DNA of 64,000 nucleotides from Limnohabitans planktonicus II-D5 (GTDB lineage Bacteria > Pseudomonadota > Gammaproteobacteria > Burkholderiales > Burkholderiaceae_C). The notes beneath the pieces are model-generated. The model ran no database searches. It had not been told where the DNA came from and saw only the letters and a list, made by a program, of their open reading frames with translations. How positions within the stretch are numbered: position 1 is the stretch's first letter; each line of letters begins with the position of its first letter. Position numbers and translations under genes: made by a program. Below are positions 52,181 through 61,284 of the stretch, one piece after another. Location: contig NZ_LFYT02000005.1 in the NCBI RefSeq assembly GCF_001270065.2, positions 124,001-188,000 on the forward strand. The letters are read 5' to 3'.

Positions 52181-52604
52181 CAATTCGTGCGGCGAGCTTG
52201 GCTGCACGAAGGGCTTGCCATTCTTCGTGGCTCACGTCAGGGCGCGGGTCATCTCGGCTGGCCTCGACTTTGGCTGCCACCCAGCGGTCGTATTCGGCAG
52301 CGCGGGTCAAGGCCTGCGCCCTGTCGGGCCGCGAGCGCTTTTGCAAAGCCACTTGCTCGGGCTGCCATTCATCCAAATGGTCCAGCACGATGCGTTGTAC
52401 ACCCATCTTGTGCAGCAACTTCAAAGCACTGTCGGTCGTGCCAAACAGACGCGGCACCGCGCTGCGCGCCTGCACCAACAAGGCCTCGCCTGTGCGGGTC
52501 ACCAACTTCACACAAAAACGGGGGCCTTGGGGCACCAGCTCTACAGACTTGATGGCACCGTGGGCCAATGCGGCTTGAAATTGGGTTTGGGTCAGGGTCA
52601 GCAT
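52170..52604 (-). CDS. Antitoxin-like protein (partner toxin truncated)
   Basis: A 144-residue protein: MLTLTQTQFQAALAHGAIKSVELV, LLHKMGVQRIVLDHLDEWQPEQ and the C-terminal EYDRWVAAKVEASRDDPRPDVSHEEWQALRA. The last segment (KVEASxDDPRPxVxHEE) is typical of ParD-like antitoxin tails that wrap a ParE toxin. The N-terminal half is a small domain seen in betaproteobacterial stability proteins. The following toxin frame keeps only its last 41 residues, so this antitoxin is probably an orphan. Confidence 0.65.
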   Translation of the reverse strand: MLTLTQTQFQAALAHGAIKSVELVPQGPRFCVKLVTRTGEALLVQARSAVPRLFGTTDSALKLLHKMGVQRIVLDHLDEWQPEQVALQKRSRPDRAQALTRAAEYDRWVAAKVEASRDDPRPDVSHEEWQALRAAKLAARIDGP

Positions 52605-52834
52605 GATGGAACGGTTAACGTTAATCCTGCGCATTCTATATATTAAGAACACACCACATCGTCACACCCCCTGCCCCCACACGCGGCCGAACTGGGCGTG
52701 TCTGCCTGAGTTGATGGACCGCTGCGGCGCACAGGGCAAATGCTGATAGGCCACGCGCCTTGCACTGGCACTTCGGTGACTGTGCGCGGCTGGGTCTCGG
52801 GGCCATCATGGCCTGAAATTGAACTGGAGGCCCT
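52605..52834. other. Promoter region between antitoxin-like and M81 genes
   Basis: The 230 bases hold the divergent promoters. AACGTTAACGTTAAT near 52609-52624 is a short tandem/palindromic motif directly upstream of the antitoxin gene that could be its operator. No gene is recognised. Confidence 0.45.
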
Positions 52835-54337
52835 ATGCGCTTGCTGATCGCGATGATGATGCACGAGACCAACACCTTCTCGCCGGTGCCCACCGACTTG
52901 CAGCGCTTTGCGCTCGGTCCGGGCGAAGCGCCGCCGCGTGGCGAGGCGGCCATTGCTGCGTTTCGTGGCACAGGCACGGCCACCGGGGCTTTCATTGACC
53001 TGGCCGAGCAAATAGGGGCCGAGTTCGAGCTGGCCCTGGGTGCGCACGCTGCGCCCAGCGGGCTGGTGCTGGATGCGGCCTACGAGGCCATGAGCGAGGC
53101 CATTTTGCAGGCCGTGACCCGCGGCGGTTTTGACGGCATATTGCTCGACCTGCACGGCGCCATGGTGAGCCAAAGCCACGAAGACGGTGAAGGCGAGTTG
53201 CTGCGCCGTATCCGCGCCATCGACCCCAAAACGCCCATCGGCGTGGCCTATGACATGCACGCCAACGTGTACGCCGACATGGTCGAGCTGGCGCAAACCG
53301 TGGCGGGCTACCAAACCTACCCGCATGTGGACATGTACGACACCGGGGTGCGGGCGGGATCGGCCTTGCTCCAGATGATTCAGGGCCAGGCCCAACCCAC
53401 CACGGCTTGGGGGCGCTTGCCCATGATTCCGCACATCATGCGGCAAAGCTCGTTGGACGAGCCCAACCGGTCCATTCAGGCCCGAGCCAGGCAAATGGAA
53501 AAAGAAGGCGCTTTGTGTGCCAGCGTCTTCACCGGTTTTCCGCATGCCGACATCGAAAACGCGGGTCTGTCGGTGGTGGTGGTGACCGACAAGGACCCGG
53601 CGCTGGCTCAGCGCCTGCGCGACGAGCTGATGCAAATGGCCTGGGACAGCCGCGCCCAATGGGTGTACGAGCTGGAGCCACTGGCCGCATCGGTGGCCCG
53701 GGCCAAGACCCTCACCGATTTCCCGGTCATGTTGCTCGACCATTACGACAACGCCGCTTCGGGCGGCACCATGGACACCACCGCCGTGCTGGCTGAGGTG
53801 CTGCGCCAGGGCTTGCGCAACGTGGCGGTGTTTGCGATTTTTGACCCACAGGCGGTGCAGGACGCCATCGCCGCAGGCATCGGGGCCCAGGTGCGATTGC
53901 AAGTGGGCGGCAAGATGGCCATGCCGCTCATGCCGCACCGCAGCGAACCTGTTGAATTGAACGGCGTGGTCAAACTGATCTCGAACGGCAAGTACCGCAA
54001 CAAAGGCCCCATGAGCCAAGGTGCCCGGCAGAACATGGGCCAGGCGGTGGTGATCGACACGGGCGATGTGGAGGTGGCGCTGATCTCGCGCCATGTGGAG
54101 CCCTTTGACGTGAACGCCCTGCTGTGCCTGGGCATGGACCCGACGCAAAAGGATTTTGTGGTGCTCAAAAGCCGCGTGCACTGGCGTGCTGGCCTGGGCC
54201 ACCTGGCCCGCGCCACCGTAGAGTGCGCAGGCGCGGGGGCCTGCACATCGGACTACAGCGAGTTGCAGTTCAAAAACCTGCGCCGCCCCATTTACCCGCT
54301 CGACGAGGGCGTGAACTGGTCAGCGGCCAATTTGTAA
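52835..54337 (+). CDS. M81-family metallopeptidase (MlrC-like)
   Basis: A 500-residue zinc peptidase: MRLLIAMMMHETNTFSPVPTDLQRF, FDGILLDLHGAMVSQSHEDGEGELL, VAYDMHANVYADMVELAQTVAGYQTYPHVDMYDTG hold the conserved Asp/His residues of MlrC N-domain; the C-domain has AVFAIFDPQAVQ and FVVLKSRVHWRAG. MlrC (microcystinase C) cleaves linear microcystin products; most family members have unknown peptide or amide substrates. AACTGGAGG provides the ribosome-binding site. Confidence 0.92.
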   Translation: MRLLIAMMMHETNTFSPVPTDLQRFALGPGEAPPRGEAAIAAFRGTGTATGAFIDLAEQIGAEFELALGAHAAPSGLVLDAAYEAMSEAILQAVTRGGFDGILLDLHGAMVSQSHEDGEGELLRRIRAIDPKTPIGVAYDMHANVYADMVELAQTVAGYQTYPHVDMYDTGVRAGSALLQMIQGQAQPTTAWGRLPMIPHIMRQSSLDEPNRSIQARARQMEKEGALCASVFTGFPHADIENAGLSVVVVTDKDPALAQRLRDELMQMAWDSRAQWVYELEPLAASVARAKTLTDFPVMLLDHYDNAASGGTMDTTAVLAEVLRQGLRNVAVFAIFDPQAVQDAIAAGIGAQVRLQVGGKMAMPLMPHRSEPVELNGVVKLISNGKYRNKGPMSQGARQNMGQAVVIDTGDVEVALISRHVEPFDVNALLCLGMDPTQKDFVVLKSRVHWRAGLGHLARATVECAGAGACTSDYSELQFKNLRRPIYPLDEGVNWSAANL

Positions 54338-54404
54338 GCGCCACGCTGATACCCCCTGTCCGTTGGAGGGTCTGCGGGGCCATAGCGCCCAGGGTGCACG
54401 ATTA

Positions 54405-55183
54405 TGGATTCGGCCCTGTGAAGTTTTCAATGCTCAAATATGTTGCAGGTCGGCGGTCGAAGACTCCGACAGGGTCCTGTGCCAAAACCAAAAACGTCGG
54501 ACTCTGCGAGTACCGACCTACCAGATGGCAGGTCTCACACATGTATGTTGTAGGTCGGCGGTCGAAGACTCCGACACGGGCCTGTGCAGAAACAAAAAAT
54601 GTCGGACTCTGCGAGTGCCGACCTACCAGATGGCACTTCTGACACATGGATGTTGTAGGTCGGGGATCGAAGACTCCGACAAGGGCCTGTGCAGAAACAA
54701 AAAACGTCGGACTCTGCGAGTACCGACCTACCAGATGGCATGACCCTCACCTTGATGTTGTAGGTCGGCGGTCGAAGACCCCGACACGGGCCTGTGCAGA
54801 AACAAAAAATGTCGGACTCTGCGAGTACCGACCTACCAGATGGCATGTCTCACACATGGATGTTGTAGGTCGGCGGTCGAAGACTCCGACACGGGCCTGT
54901 GCAGAAAAAATAAATGTCGGACTCTGCGAGTGCCGACCTACCAGATGGCACTTCTGACACATGGATGTTGTAGGTCGGGGATCGAAGACTCCGACAAGGG
55001 CCTGTGCAGAAACAAAAAACGTCGGACTCTGCGAGTGCCGACCTACCAGATGGCAGGTCTCACACATGGATGTTGTAGGTCGGCGGTCGAAGACTCCGAC
55101 ACGGGCCTGTGCAGAAACAAAAAATGTCGGACTCTGCGAGATGACATGTTTCACGCCTTTCAAACTTCAGCGTGCCGGATCAA
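54405..55183. mobile_element. REPIN tandem array I: seven units of exactly 105 bp inside terminal inverted repeats
   Basis: Rightward subtype-a hairpins start at 54445, 54550, 54655, 54760, 54865, 54970 and 55075, exactly 105 bp apart, each followed by AACAAAAAA-type spacers and a leftward subtype-b hairpin. The inner stem of the a copies has a G-T wobble (GGTC/GACT) in most units. The outer ends are TGGATTCGGCCC, then TGTGAAGTTTTCAATG, on the left and the inverted TTGATCCGGCACG, then CTGAAGTTTGAAA, on the right. The repeated unit contains part of the right-hand flank (CAGATGGCA, TCTCACACATGGATGTTG) but no terminus. The sequence is unusually uniform. It lies between two rightward genes. Confidence 0.95.
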
Positions 55184-55386
55184 TCGGTTCAATGCATGCG
55201 CGTCAATGCGCTCGGCCGAGCAGTGACATGCAGCAAGGAAGGGGCGATGAAGACACGCTGCGGATGACCAAGGAAGCGTGTTACTCGACGATGTGCAATA
55301 GGATGAGTGAGGCCGAGTGCAAGCTGCGCTGAAATCCACCCCGGTCGGTTTTGGTAAATTGCTGGCGAACTTCCATACCCTATCCC

Positions 55387-55800
55387 ATGCACAAGCCCAT
55401 GCCCAAGCTCATCCGACTCTTCGCCGCCCTGCTGCTTTTGGCCTTGGGCCTGGGCAGCGCCTGGGCCCAACGCATGTACGACAGCAGCGGCAGACAGTTG
55501 GGCCGAATCGATGCGCAGCGGTATTTCAACGCTTCGGGCCAGCAGATCGGGCGTGTGGACGGTGAGCGCATCTACGACGCTTCAGGGCGGCAGCTGGGGC
55601 GCATCGACGGCGAGCGGGTTTACGACGCATCGGGCAGGCAGATGGGCCGCATCGATGGCGAGCGGTTGTACAGCGCTTCGGGCTCGCTGATGGGGCGGCT
55701 CGATGGTGAGCGCATTTATGACGCGTCGGGTCGGCAGGTGGGGCGGGCCGATGGTTTGCGGCGCATGCAGATGATCGTGTACTTTTATTTTTTCATGTGA
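55387..55800 (+). CDS. Exported protein with six 16-residue repeats
   Basis: A 137-residue protein: signal peptide (PKLIRLFAALLLLALGLGSAWA) followed by six tandem copies of a 16-residue unit close to IYDASGRQLGRIDGER (copy-to-copy changes at the first residue and at RQ/QQ/SL). It ends with a hydrophobic MQMIVYFYFFM. A repeated Y-x-x-x-G ... G-R-x-D pattern predicts short beta hairpins forming a closed or solenoid beta structure, similar in style to beta-flower proteins. The role is unknown. Confidence 0.8.
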   Translation: MHKPMPKLIRLFAALLLLALGLGSAWAQRMYDSSGRQLGRIDAQRYFNASGQQIGRVDGERIYDASGRQLGRIDGERVYDASGRQMGRIDGERLYSASGSLMGRLDGERIYDASGRQVGRADGLRRMQMIVYFYFFM

Positions 55801-56079
55801 GCACAGGGCTTGCTCAGGCCACCCGCCAATGATCTCGCCGTGCCAGACCCGGCAACAGCCGCAGCCACAAACAGGCCACCAGCAAAGCGGGTACACATTG
55901 AAAAAGGCCAAGCAGCCCCACATCACAGGCGCTGGGGCGGAGGTTGTACAAGTGTCAGGACAGGGCCACCCTCAGCATTTGCTTGGCCCTCAAACCGCTG
56001 AGCCGGGCCTGCAAAAAGCGCACAGAGGCCCGCTGGCTCAGCAGCTCAGCCAAGGGGGCTGAGCGGGCAGTGGACGAGG
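55801..56079 (-). other. Gap with hydrophobic reading-frame debris
   Basis: Leftward frames give LAELLSQRASVRFLQARLSG, ending in a stop, then CDVGLLGLFQCVPALLVACL, WLRLLPGLARRDHWRVA and a stop. The second looks like the last membrane helix of a permease. Neither has a start. They may be remains of a lost membrane protein gene, but the evidence is weak. Confidence 0.3.
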
Positions 56080-56976
56080 TCACTCTTCGGTGTCTGGCGG
56101 CAAGCCGTCACCGGCCAATGCGGGTGCCACTGCAGGCCCGGTGACGACGATGCGCAAGGTTTCGCGCAGCATTTTTTTCTCGGGCAGGCTCAGTGCACGG
56201 GCCAGGCGTTGGCGCATGCGCAAAAGCAACTGGCGGTCCACTTCTTGCGGGATGCCTCGACTGATTTGCAAGGCATCGCGCAAGTCTTCCCGCAGGTCTT
56301 CGGGTTCCTCGTCCCACCAGGCGCTGACGACTTCTTGCATGGATTTGCGCAGTTCTTCCACGTCTTCAACGGCCAGGCCCATGCCGGTGGGCGTTTTGCC
56401 CTGGAGCATTTCGGCCAATGCTTGCGAGTTGACCACCACGCGGCGGTCAGCCTGTGACAGCAACCTGGCCCAACCCGGATCGGTACGCACCATCTGGGGC
56501 ATGTTGCGGGCCGATTCGTCGGCCAGCAGGTGCACGCTCAGACCACTGAGTTGGGCTTCGTCAATGGTGGCCAGGAAACGCTCGTCATCACTGGCCACCA
56601 GCACATGGTCGCAGGCGTGGTGTTCGGCCAGTTGCTTGAGGTCGTGACCCAAAGAGCGCAGCAATGAGGCACCACCGTCCGCGTCGTGGGCCTGCACCAG
56701 ACGCACGATCTGGTCGTCGATGACCAAGCCATCCGAGCGGTCGCTGTACCAGTAAATGCGGCGCAAATCGACATCGAGTGCGGCTTGGGACAGGGCCTGG
56801 GCCAGCAAACCCAGCAATCCCTGGCGGTTGACGGACTCGCCTGTTGCGCCCATCGCGCCTTGCTGGGCCATCCAGATCAGGAATCGCCCATCAATGAGGG
56901 CCATGCAGGTGCCGCTGCGTTGTTCGCCAAAACGGCGGTCAGAACGTGAACCTTGGGAAAAATAATCGCGCTTCAT
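56080..56976 (-). CDS. NYN-domain (PIN-like) protein
   Basis: A 298-residue protein. Residues 20-190 form a NYN domain: CMALIDGRFLIWMAQQG with the first acidic residue, RIYWYSDRSDGLVIDDQIVRLV, and ACDHVLVASDDERFLATIDEAQLSGLSVHLLA, which contains the SDDERF acidic cluster. NYN proteins are PIN-like RNases or ribonucleoprotein factors. The C-terminal 110 residues are helical and charged. No partner gene is adjacent. Confidence 0.88.
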   Translation of the reverse strand: MKRDYFSQGSRSDRRFGEQRSGTCMALIDGRFLIWMAQQGAMGATGESVNRQGLLGLLAQALSQAALDVDLRRIYWYSDRSDGLVIDDQIVRLVQAHDADGGASLLRSLGHDLKQLAEHHACDHVLVASDDERFLATIDEAQLSGLSVHLLADESARNMPQMVRTDPGWARLLSQADRRVVVNSQALAEMLQGKTPTGMGLAVEDVEELRKSMQEVVSAWWDEEPEDLREDLRDALQISRGIPQEVDRQLLLRMRQRLARALSLPEKKMLRETLRIVVTGPAVAPALAGDGLPPDTEE

Positions 56977-57082
56977 GAATAAACCTAAATCAATAAATGG
57001 GAACCTACCGCTGCCAGGAAACGCAGCGGGGCTATTTTAAAGCTTCAAGCACATGTTCAGGGCGCTTCACGGCCTGTAGCCA

Positions 57083-57838
57083 TCAATTCCAGGTATGGGT
57101 CAGGGCCACATAACCGGACAGCTGGCTGCTTCTTTCGACCAGAGGGCTTTGGCGCACGGCGTCATCCCAGCGGCGATAACGCATTTGCAGCTGCAAGGCC
57201 CAGGGGCCTTTGAGGGGCACGGCCGCATTGAGCGAGACCACCGGCACTGTGGATGCGCCCGCCTGGTAGGCAGACAAACCGCTGGCTGCTGCCTGCGCGG
57301 CCGAAACCCCATACAGGTGCTGCACATAAGCGGCCGAGCGGTGCTCAAGCCCCAGCTGCGGGTACAAGGTGGCCGTGCCCAGCGGCACGCGGCCGGCCCA
57401 GGTCAACTCCAGCAACTGCCCGCCCGACTGCGGGTCGTGCAGCGCATAGGCAAAGAGACCGCCCACCGAGGTGCGCTGAAAAGTACCCAAGCCCAATGGC
57501 ACTGGCGCAGACCTGTCACCGACTGACGGAAAAGCCGTGTCACGGGCCTTGAAGCCTTCGGTGCTGATGCGAGCAGCCAGCTCCAGATGGCCCTGCCCCA
57601 AAGTCAGGGTTTTGATGCCCAGGGTGTCGACCCGGGCATAAAACCGCCCCCAGTCGCCATACACATAGGGCAAAGCGGTGACCGTGCCCGTGCGACCGCG
57701 CACCAGGGGCTGCGCGCCCACCAACATGCCACCGGCTTCACCGATAAATCGGTCAGGGAAGGCCTCTTGGGCCATGGCCCCATGCACCAGGCCGCTCAGC
57801 AAAGTCCCGCACACCCACGAATGCAAATTGAGTTTCAT
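57083..57838 (-). CDS. MipA/OmpV-family outer-membrane protein
   Basis: A 251-residue outer-membrane protein: signal peptide (MKLNLHSWVCGTLLSGLVHGAMA), then MipA blocks GEAGGMLVGAQPLVRGRTGTVTALPYVYGDWGRFYARVDTLGIKTL, and a C-terminal series of beta strands ending with an aromatic-rich LSGYVALTHTWN. MipA interacts with murein synthases; OmpV-like members act in adhesion. AGGAG precedes ATG 57838. Confidence 0.88.
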   Translation of the reverse strand: MKLNLHSWVCGTLLSGLVHGAMAQEAFPDRFIGEAGGMLVGAQPLVRGRTGTVTALPYVYGDWGRFYARVDTLGIKTLTLGQGHLELAARISTEGFKARDTAFPSVGDRSAPVPLGLGTFQRTSVGGLFAYALHDPQSGGQLLELTWAGRVPLGTATLYPQLGLEHRSAAYVQHLYGVSAAQAAASGLSAYQAGASTVPVVSLNAAVPLKGPWALQLQMRYRRWDDAVRQSPLVERSSQLSGYVALTHTWN

Positions 57839-57920
57839 GTCATTTCTCCTGAAGATATTGTGCAGCAAGCCCCCGTCTTGGCGGCCCTGAGGGCAGGATG
57901 AGGCCCCGGGTCGGTTATAA

Positions 57921-58655
57921 ATGCCCATTGTGTCTACTACCCTGTCTTTTGATCCCCGCCAAGTCCCGGTGGCACGCATCGACCACGATCTGCCCGCCGT
58001 GCCCTTGGCCCAGCTGCAACCCGACGCCCTCAAGGCCCGGTTTGCACAGCCGCCCCTGTGGCAACCCGAGATTCAACGCGAACCGCAGTTCACGCAGCGG
58101 CCACCGGCCCATGCTGCGGTGCTGATTCCCATCGTCATGCGCGGACCGCAAGCTTCTGAACCCACGGTGTTGCTGACCCAGCGCACGGCTCACTTGTCCA
58201 CACATTCGGGGCAGATTGCGTTTCCGGGCGGCAAAGTCGATCCCGAAGACACCGACCGCCAGCGCACCGCTTTGCGCGAGGCACAAGAAGAAGTGGGGCT
58301 GGACCCGCGCCATGTGCAAGTCCTGGGCGAGTTGCCGGTCTATGTCACCGGCACTTCGTTTCTGATCACCCCGGTGATTGGACTGGTCTCGCCCGATCTG
58401 GTGATCACGCCCAATGCCGACGAAGTCGCCGATGTGTTCGAGGTCCCACTGGCGTTTTTGATGAACCCTGCTCACCACCGGCTGCATGCATTCGACTGGC
58501 AAGGCGCGCAGCGGCAATGGTTTTCCATGCCGTACCAAGAATCGCGTGTGGAACTTGATGGCCAAGTGGCGCTGGTCGAGCGCTTCATCTGGGGCGCAAC
58601 GGCCGCGATGCTGCGCAATTTTTACCGGTTTTTAGCAGTCAATGCTGAAGGTTGA
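57921..58655 (+). CDS. Nudix hydrolase, CoA pyrophosphatase type (NudL-like)
   Basis: A 244-residue Nudix protein. The Nudix box is intact (GGKVDPEDTDRQRTALREAQEEVGL: G-x5-E-x7-R-E-x-x-E-E-x-G). The preceding LLTQRTAHLSTHSGQIAFPGG strand is characteristic of NudL/YeaB, which hydrolyses CoA and its derivatives to phosphopantetheine forms. It overlaps the next frame only if the latter starts early; ATG 58663 lies eight bases downstream, consistent with a two-gene operon. Confidence 0.92.
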   Translation: MPIVSTTLSFDPRQVPVARIDHDLPAVPLAQLQPDALKARFAQPPLWQPEIQREPQFTQRPPAHAAVLIPIVMRGPQASEPTVLLTQRTAHLSTHSGQIAFPGGKVDPEDTDRQRTALREAQEEVGLDPRHVQVLGELPVYVTGTSFLITPVIGLVSPDLVITPNADEVADVFEVPLAFLMNPAHHRLHAFDWQGAQRQWFSMPYQESRVELDGQVALVERFIWGATAAMLRNFYRFLAVNAEG

Positions 58656-58662
58656 GGACGAC

Positions 58663-59628
58663 ATGAGTTTTTTTGCAATTCTTCTGGCTTTGGTTCTTGA
58701 ACAAGCTCGCCCGCTGCACCCGGGCAATGTGGTCTACACCACCGTCGAACGCTGGGTCGCCTGGGTGGCGCGCACCTTTGATGCTGGGGTGCGCCATCAG
58801 GCCTGGATCACTTGGGGCATCACCGTGCTGGGCCCGGCACTGGTGGTCATGCTTGTGCATTGGCTGCTGGAGTTTGGTCTGGGCTGGATTTTTGCGGTGG
58901 TCTGGAATGTGGCCCTGCTTTACATCACGCTGGGGTTTCGCCAATTCAGCCACCATTTCACGGCCATCCGGGAAGCACTGGCAGACGGCGATGAAACCAA
59001 AGCCCGCGAGCTGCTGGCCGCGTGGCAACAAGTGCAGGTGGGTCAATTGCCCCGCAGCGAAATCGTGCGCCATGTCATTGAGTACTCCATGATCGCGGCC
59101 CATCGCCATGTCTTTGGCGTGCTCTTCTGGTATGCAGCACTGTCCATGGTGGGCCTCGGGCCTGTCGGCGCCGTGGTCTATCGCCTGACCGAATTTGCGC
59201 AGCGCCGCTGGCATGTCCCCGAGACTGATGGCACGCAGCTCAGTGAAATCCTGCAATCGGTGTCTTCTCGGGCCTGGCGGGCCATGGATTGGCTGCCCTC
59301 TCGCATGACGGCGCTGGGTTTTGCCATTGTGGGCAGTTTTGAAGACGCCATGGACGGCTGGCGCAACCATGCGCAAAACTTCCCGGAAGACAACGACGGC
59401 GTGATCCTTGCGGCCACGGCGGGTGCCATCAACATCCGTTTGGGTGGCGCGGCACTGCAAGCGAGCAACACCGAAGCCGAAGATGCCGAAAATGCAGGCG
59501 GCAGCAGCACCCCGGGGCGCGCGCCCGAAGTGGCGCATTTTGCGCAAGTGGTCGGCCTGGTCTGGCGCTCGGTCATCATGTGGCTGGTCCTGGTCGCCCT
59601 GCTGACCATGGCCAAATTGATGGGCTGA
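58663..59628 (+). CDS. CobD/CbiB-family membrane protein
   Basis: A 321-residue membrane protein with about four to five helices: MSFFAILLALVLEQARPL, WGITVLGPALVVMLVHWLLE, IFAVVWNVALLYITLGF, and the CobD-like block LPRSEIVRHVIEYSMIAAHRHVFGVLFWYAALSMVGLGPVGAVVYRLTE. CobD makes adenosylcobinamide phosphate; betaproteobacterial members beside Nudix genes are more like AmpE/CobD relatives of unknown role. GAGGA precedes ATG 58663. Confidence 0.85.
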   Translation: MSFFAILLALVLEQARPLHPGNVVYTTVERWVAWVARTFDAGVRHQAWITWGITVLGPALVVMLVHWLLEFGLGWIFAVVWNVALLYITLGFRQFSHHFTAIREALADGDETKARELLAAWQQVQVGQLPRSEIVRHVIEYSMIAAHRHVFGVLFWYAALSMVGLGPVGAVVYRLTEFAQRRWHVPETDGTQLSEILQSVSSRAWRAMDWLPSRMTALGFAIVGSFEDAMDGWRNHAQNFPEDNDGVILAATAGAINIRLGGAALQASNTEAEDAENAGGSSTPGRAPEVAHFAQVVGLVWRSVIMWLVLVALLTMAKLMG

Positions 59629-59636
59629 ACCACCAT

Positions 59637-59936
59637 GTCGGGGCTGAAGCCGCCGACCTACAAACAGCGTGCCCCGCAAGTCGGCAGCTTCAGCTACGAC
59701 AATGTTGGCTCCGGCACTGGCCCATGTCGGGGCTGAAGCCGCCGACCTAAAAATACCGCGGCCCGTAGGTCGGCAGCTTCAGCTCCGACATTTGCCCGCT
59801 CCGGCAAAAGCCTCATGTCTAGGCGGAAGCCCCCGACCACCCAAACACACCGCCCCCGTAGGTCAGTAGCTTCAGCTCCGACACTTGTCCGCATCGGCGC
59901 AAGCCGCATGTCGGGGCTAAAGCCGCCGACCTACAA
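59637..59936. repeat. REPIN locus J: seven hairpins of two further subtypes
   Basis: Leftward hairpins of subtype c (read leftward GTAG, GTCGG, bulge, GGCT, TC, AGCC, CCGAC) alternate with rightward hairpins of subtype d (GTAG, GTCGG, bulge, AGCT, TC, AGCT, CCGAC). They have the same GTAG head, outer stem and bulge as subtypes a and b but a different inner stem, with its complementary arm changed to match. One member (GTCTAGGCGGAAGCC) is decayed. The cluster lies between two rightward genes. Confidence 0.9.
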
Positions 59937-59989
59937 GATCCAGTCTGACGCCATTGCATGACACCGCAACCATTCGCGCAAACAAAGCC

Positions 59990-61201
59990 ATGAAAATCAC
60001 CGCCGCCCGCGTCATCGTCTGCAGCCCCGGCCGCAACTTCGTCACCCTCAAAATCGAAACCGACCAAGGCGTGTATGGCGTGGGCGACGCCACGCTCAAC
60101 GGCCGCGAACTGGCCGTGGTCAGCTACCTCGAAGACCATGTCATCCCATGCCTGATCGGGCGCGACCCGCAGCAGATCGAAGACATCTGGCAATACCTCT
60201 ACAAAGGCGCTTACTGGCGGCGCGGCCCGGTGACCATGAGCGCCATTGCCGCCGTGGACACCGCGCTGTGGGACATCAAGGCCAAGATGGCCAACATGCC
60301 GCTGTACCAACTGCTGGGCGGTCGCAGCCGCACCGGGGTCATGGTCTACGGCCACGCCAACGGCCGCGACACCGCCGAGACTGTGGACGAAGTTTTGCGC
60401 CACAAGGAAGAAGGCTACTTGGCCATCCGCGCCCAAAGCGGCGTGCCGGGCCTGAACAAGGTCTATGGTGTGAGTGGCACAAACCGCCTGTACGAACCCG
60501 CTGACGGCAACTTGCCGAGCGAACACGACTGGAGCACCGAAAAGTATTTGCGCCACACCCCCGGCCTGTTTGAAGCCGTGCGCGAAGCCGTGGGCCCCGA
60601 CATCCATTTGCTGCACGACGTGCACCACCGCTTGACGCCCATCGAAGCCGGGCAACTGGGCAAGGCGCTGGAGCCCATGCGCCTGTTCTGGATGGAAGAC
60701 CCAACGCCCGCTGAAAACCAGGACGCCTTCCAGTGGATCCGCCACCACACCACCACGCCGATAGCGGTGGGCGAGATTTTCAACAGCATCTGGGACTGCA
60801 AGGCGCTGATCGAAAAACAGCTGATCGACTACATCCGCACCACCGTGGTCCACGCAGGCGGCATCACACACCTGCGGCGAATTGCCGACCTGGCGAGCAT
60901 CTACCAAGTGCGCACCGGTTGCCACGGCGCGACCGACCTGTCACCCGTGTGCATGGGCGCGGCGCTGCACTTCGACACTTGGGTGCCCAACTTCGGCGTG
61001 CAAGAGTTCATGCCGCACAGCGAAGAAATGCTGTCGGTCTTCCCGCACGATTACCGCTTTGAGCGCGGCATGATGCACTGCGGCGAATCACCCGGCCACG
61101 GGGTGGACATTGATGAAAAGCTGGCTGCGAAGTACCCGTATCAGAGGGCTTATTTGCCCGTGAACCGGTTGCAGCATGATGGGACTTTGTGGAATTGGTG
61201 A
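59990..61201 (+). CDS. Mannonate dehydratase-like enolase-superfamily enzyme (ManD/RspA)
   Basis: A 403-residue enzyme: [96 protein letters not shown] and [42 protein letters not shown] are ManD signatures; the metal ligands lie in HDVHHR, MEDP and GEIF. ManD-type enzymes dehydrate D-mannonate or D-gluconate; several homologues have very low activity. The first 12 residues of the longer frame are not used. Confidence 0.93.
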   Translation: MKITAARVIVCSPGRNFVTLKIETDQGVYGVGDATLNGRELAVVSYLEDHVIPCLIGRDPQQIEDIWQYLYKGAYWRRGPVTMSAIAAVDTALWDIKAKMANMPLYQLLGGRSRTGVMVYGHANGRDTAETVDEVLRHKEEGYLAIRAQSGVPGLNKVYGVSGTNRLYEPADGNLPSEHDWSTEKYLRHTPGLFEAVREAVGPDIHLLHDVHHRLTPIEAGQLGKALEPMRLFWMEDPTPAENQDAFQWIRHHTTTPIAVGEIFNSIWDCKALIEKQLIDYIRTTVVHAGGITHLRRIADLASIYQVRTGCHGATDLSPVCMGAALHFDTWVPNFGVQEFMPHSEEMLSVFPHDYRFERGMMHCGESPGHGVDIDEKLAAKYPYQRAYLPVNRLQHDGTLWNW

Positions 61202-61284
61202 TGCGCGCTGAACGTGTATGGGCTGCTTTGCAGCGTGAGGAGTCCATGGAATACAGGGTTGGTATGCCCATGATGGGCTGATAG
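61202..61284. other. Short convergent gap
   Basis: The 83 bases between ManD-like and the leftward LysE gene contain no recognised terminator. A sharp drop in GC begins at about 61260, at the LysE gene 3' end. Confidence 0.4.

Noticed and set aside
52643-54202. 519-residue leftward frame opposite the M81 peptidase
   Set aside because: His/Gln/Arg-rich antisense translation without recognisable motif.
54402-55226. Repeat-encoded frames across array I
   Set aside because: They arise from the 105-bp period (35 codons); same reasoning as for array A.
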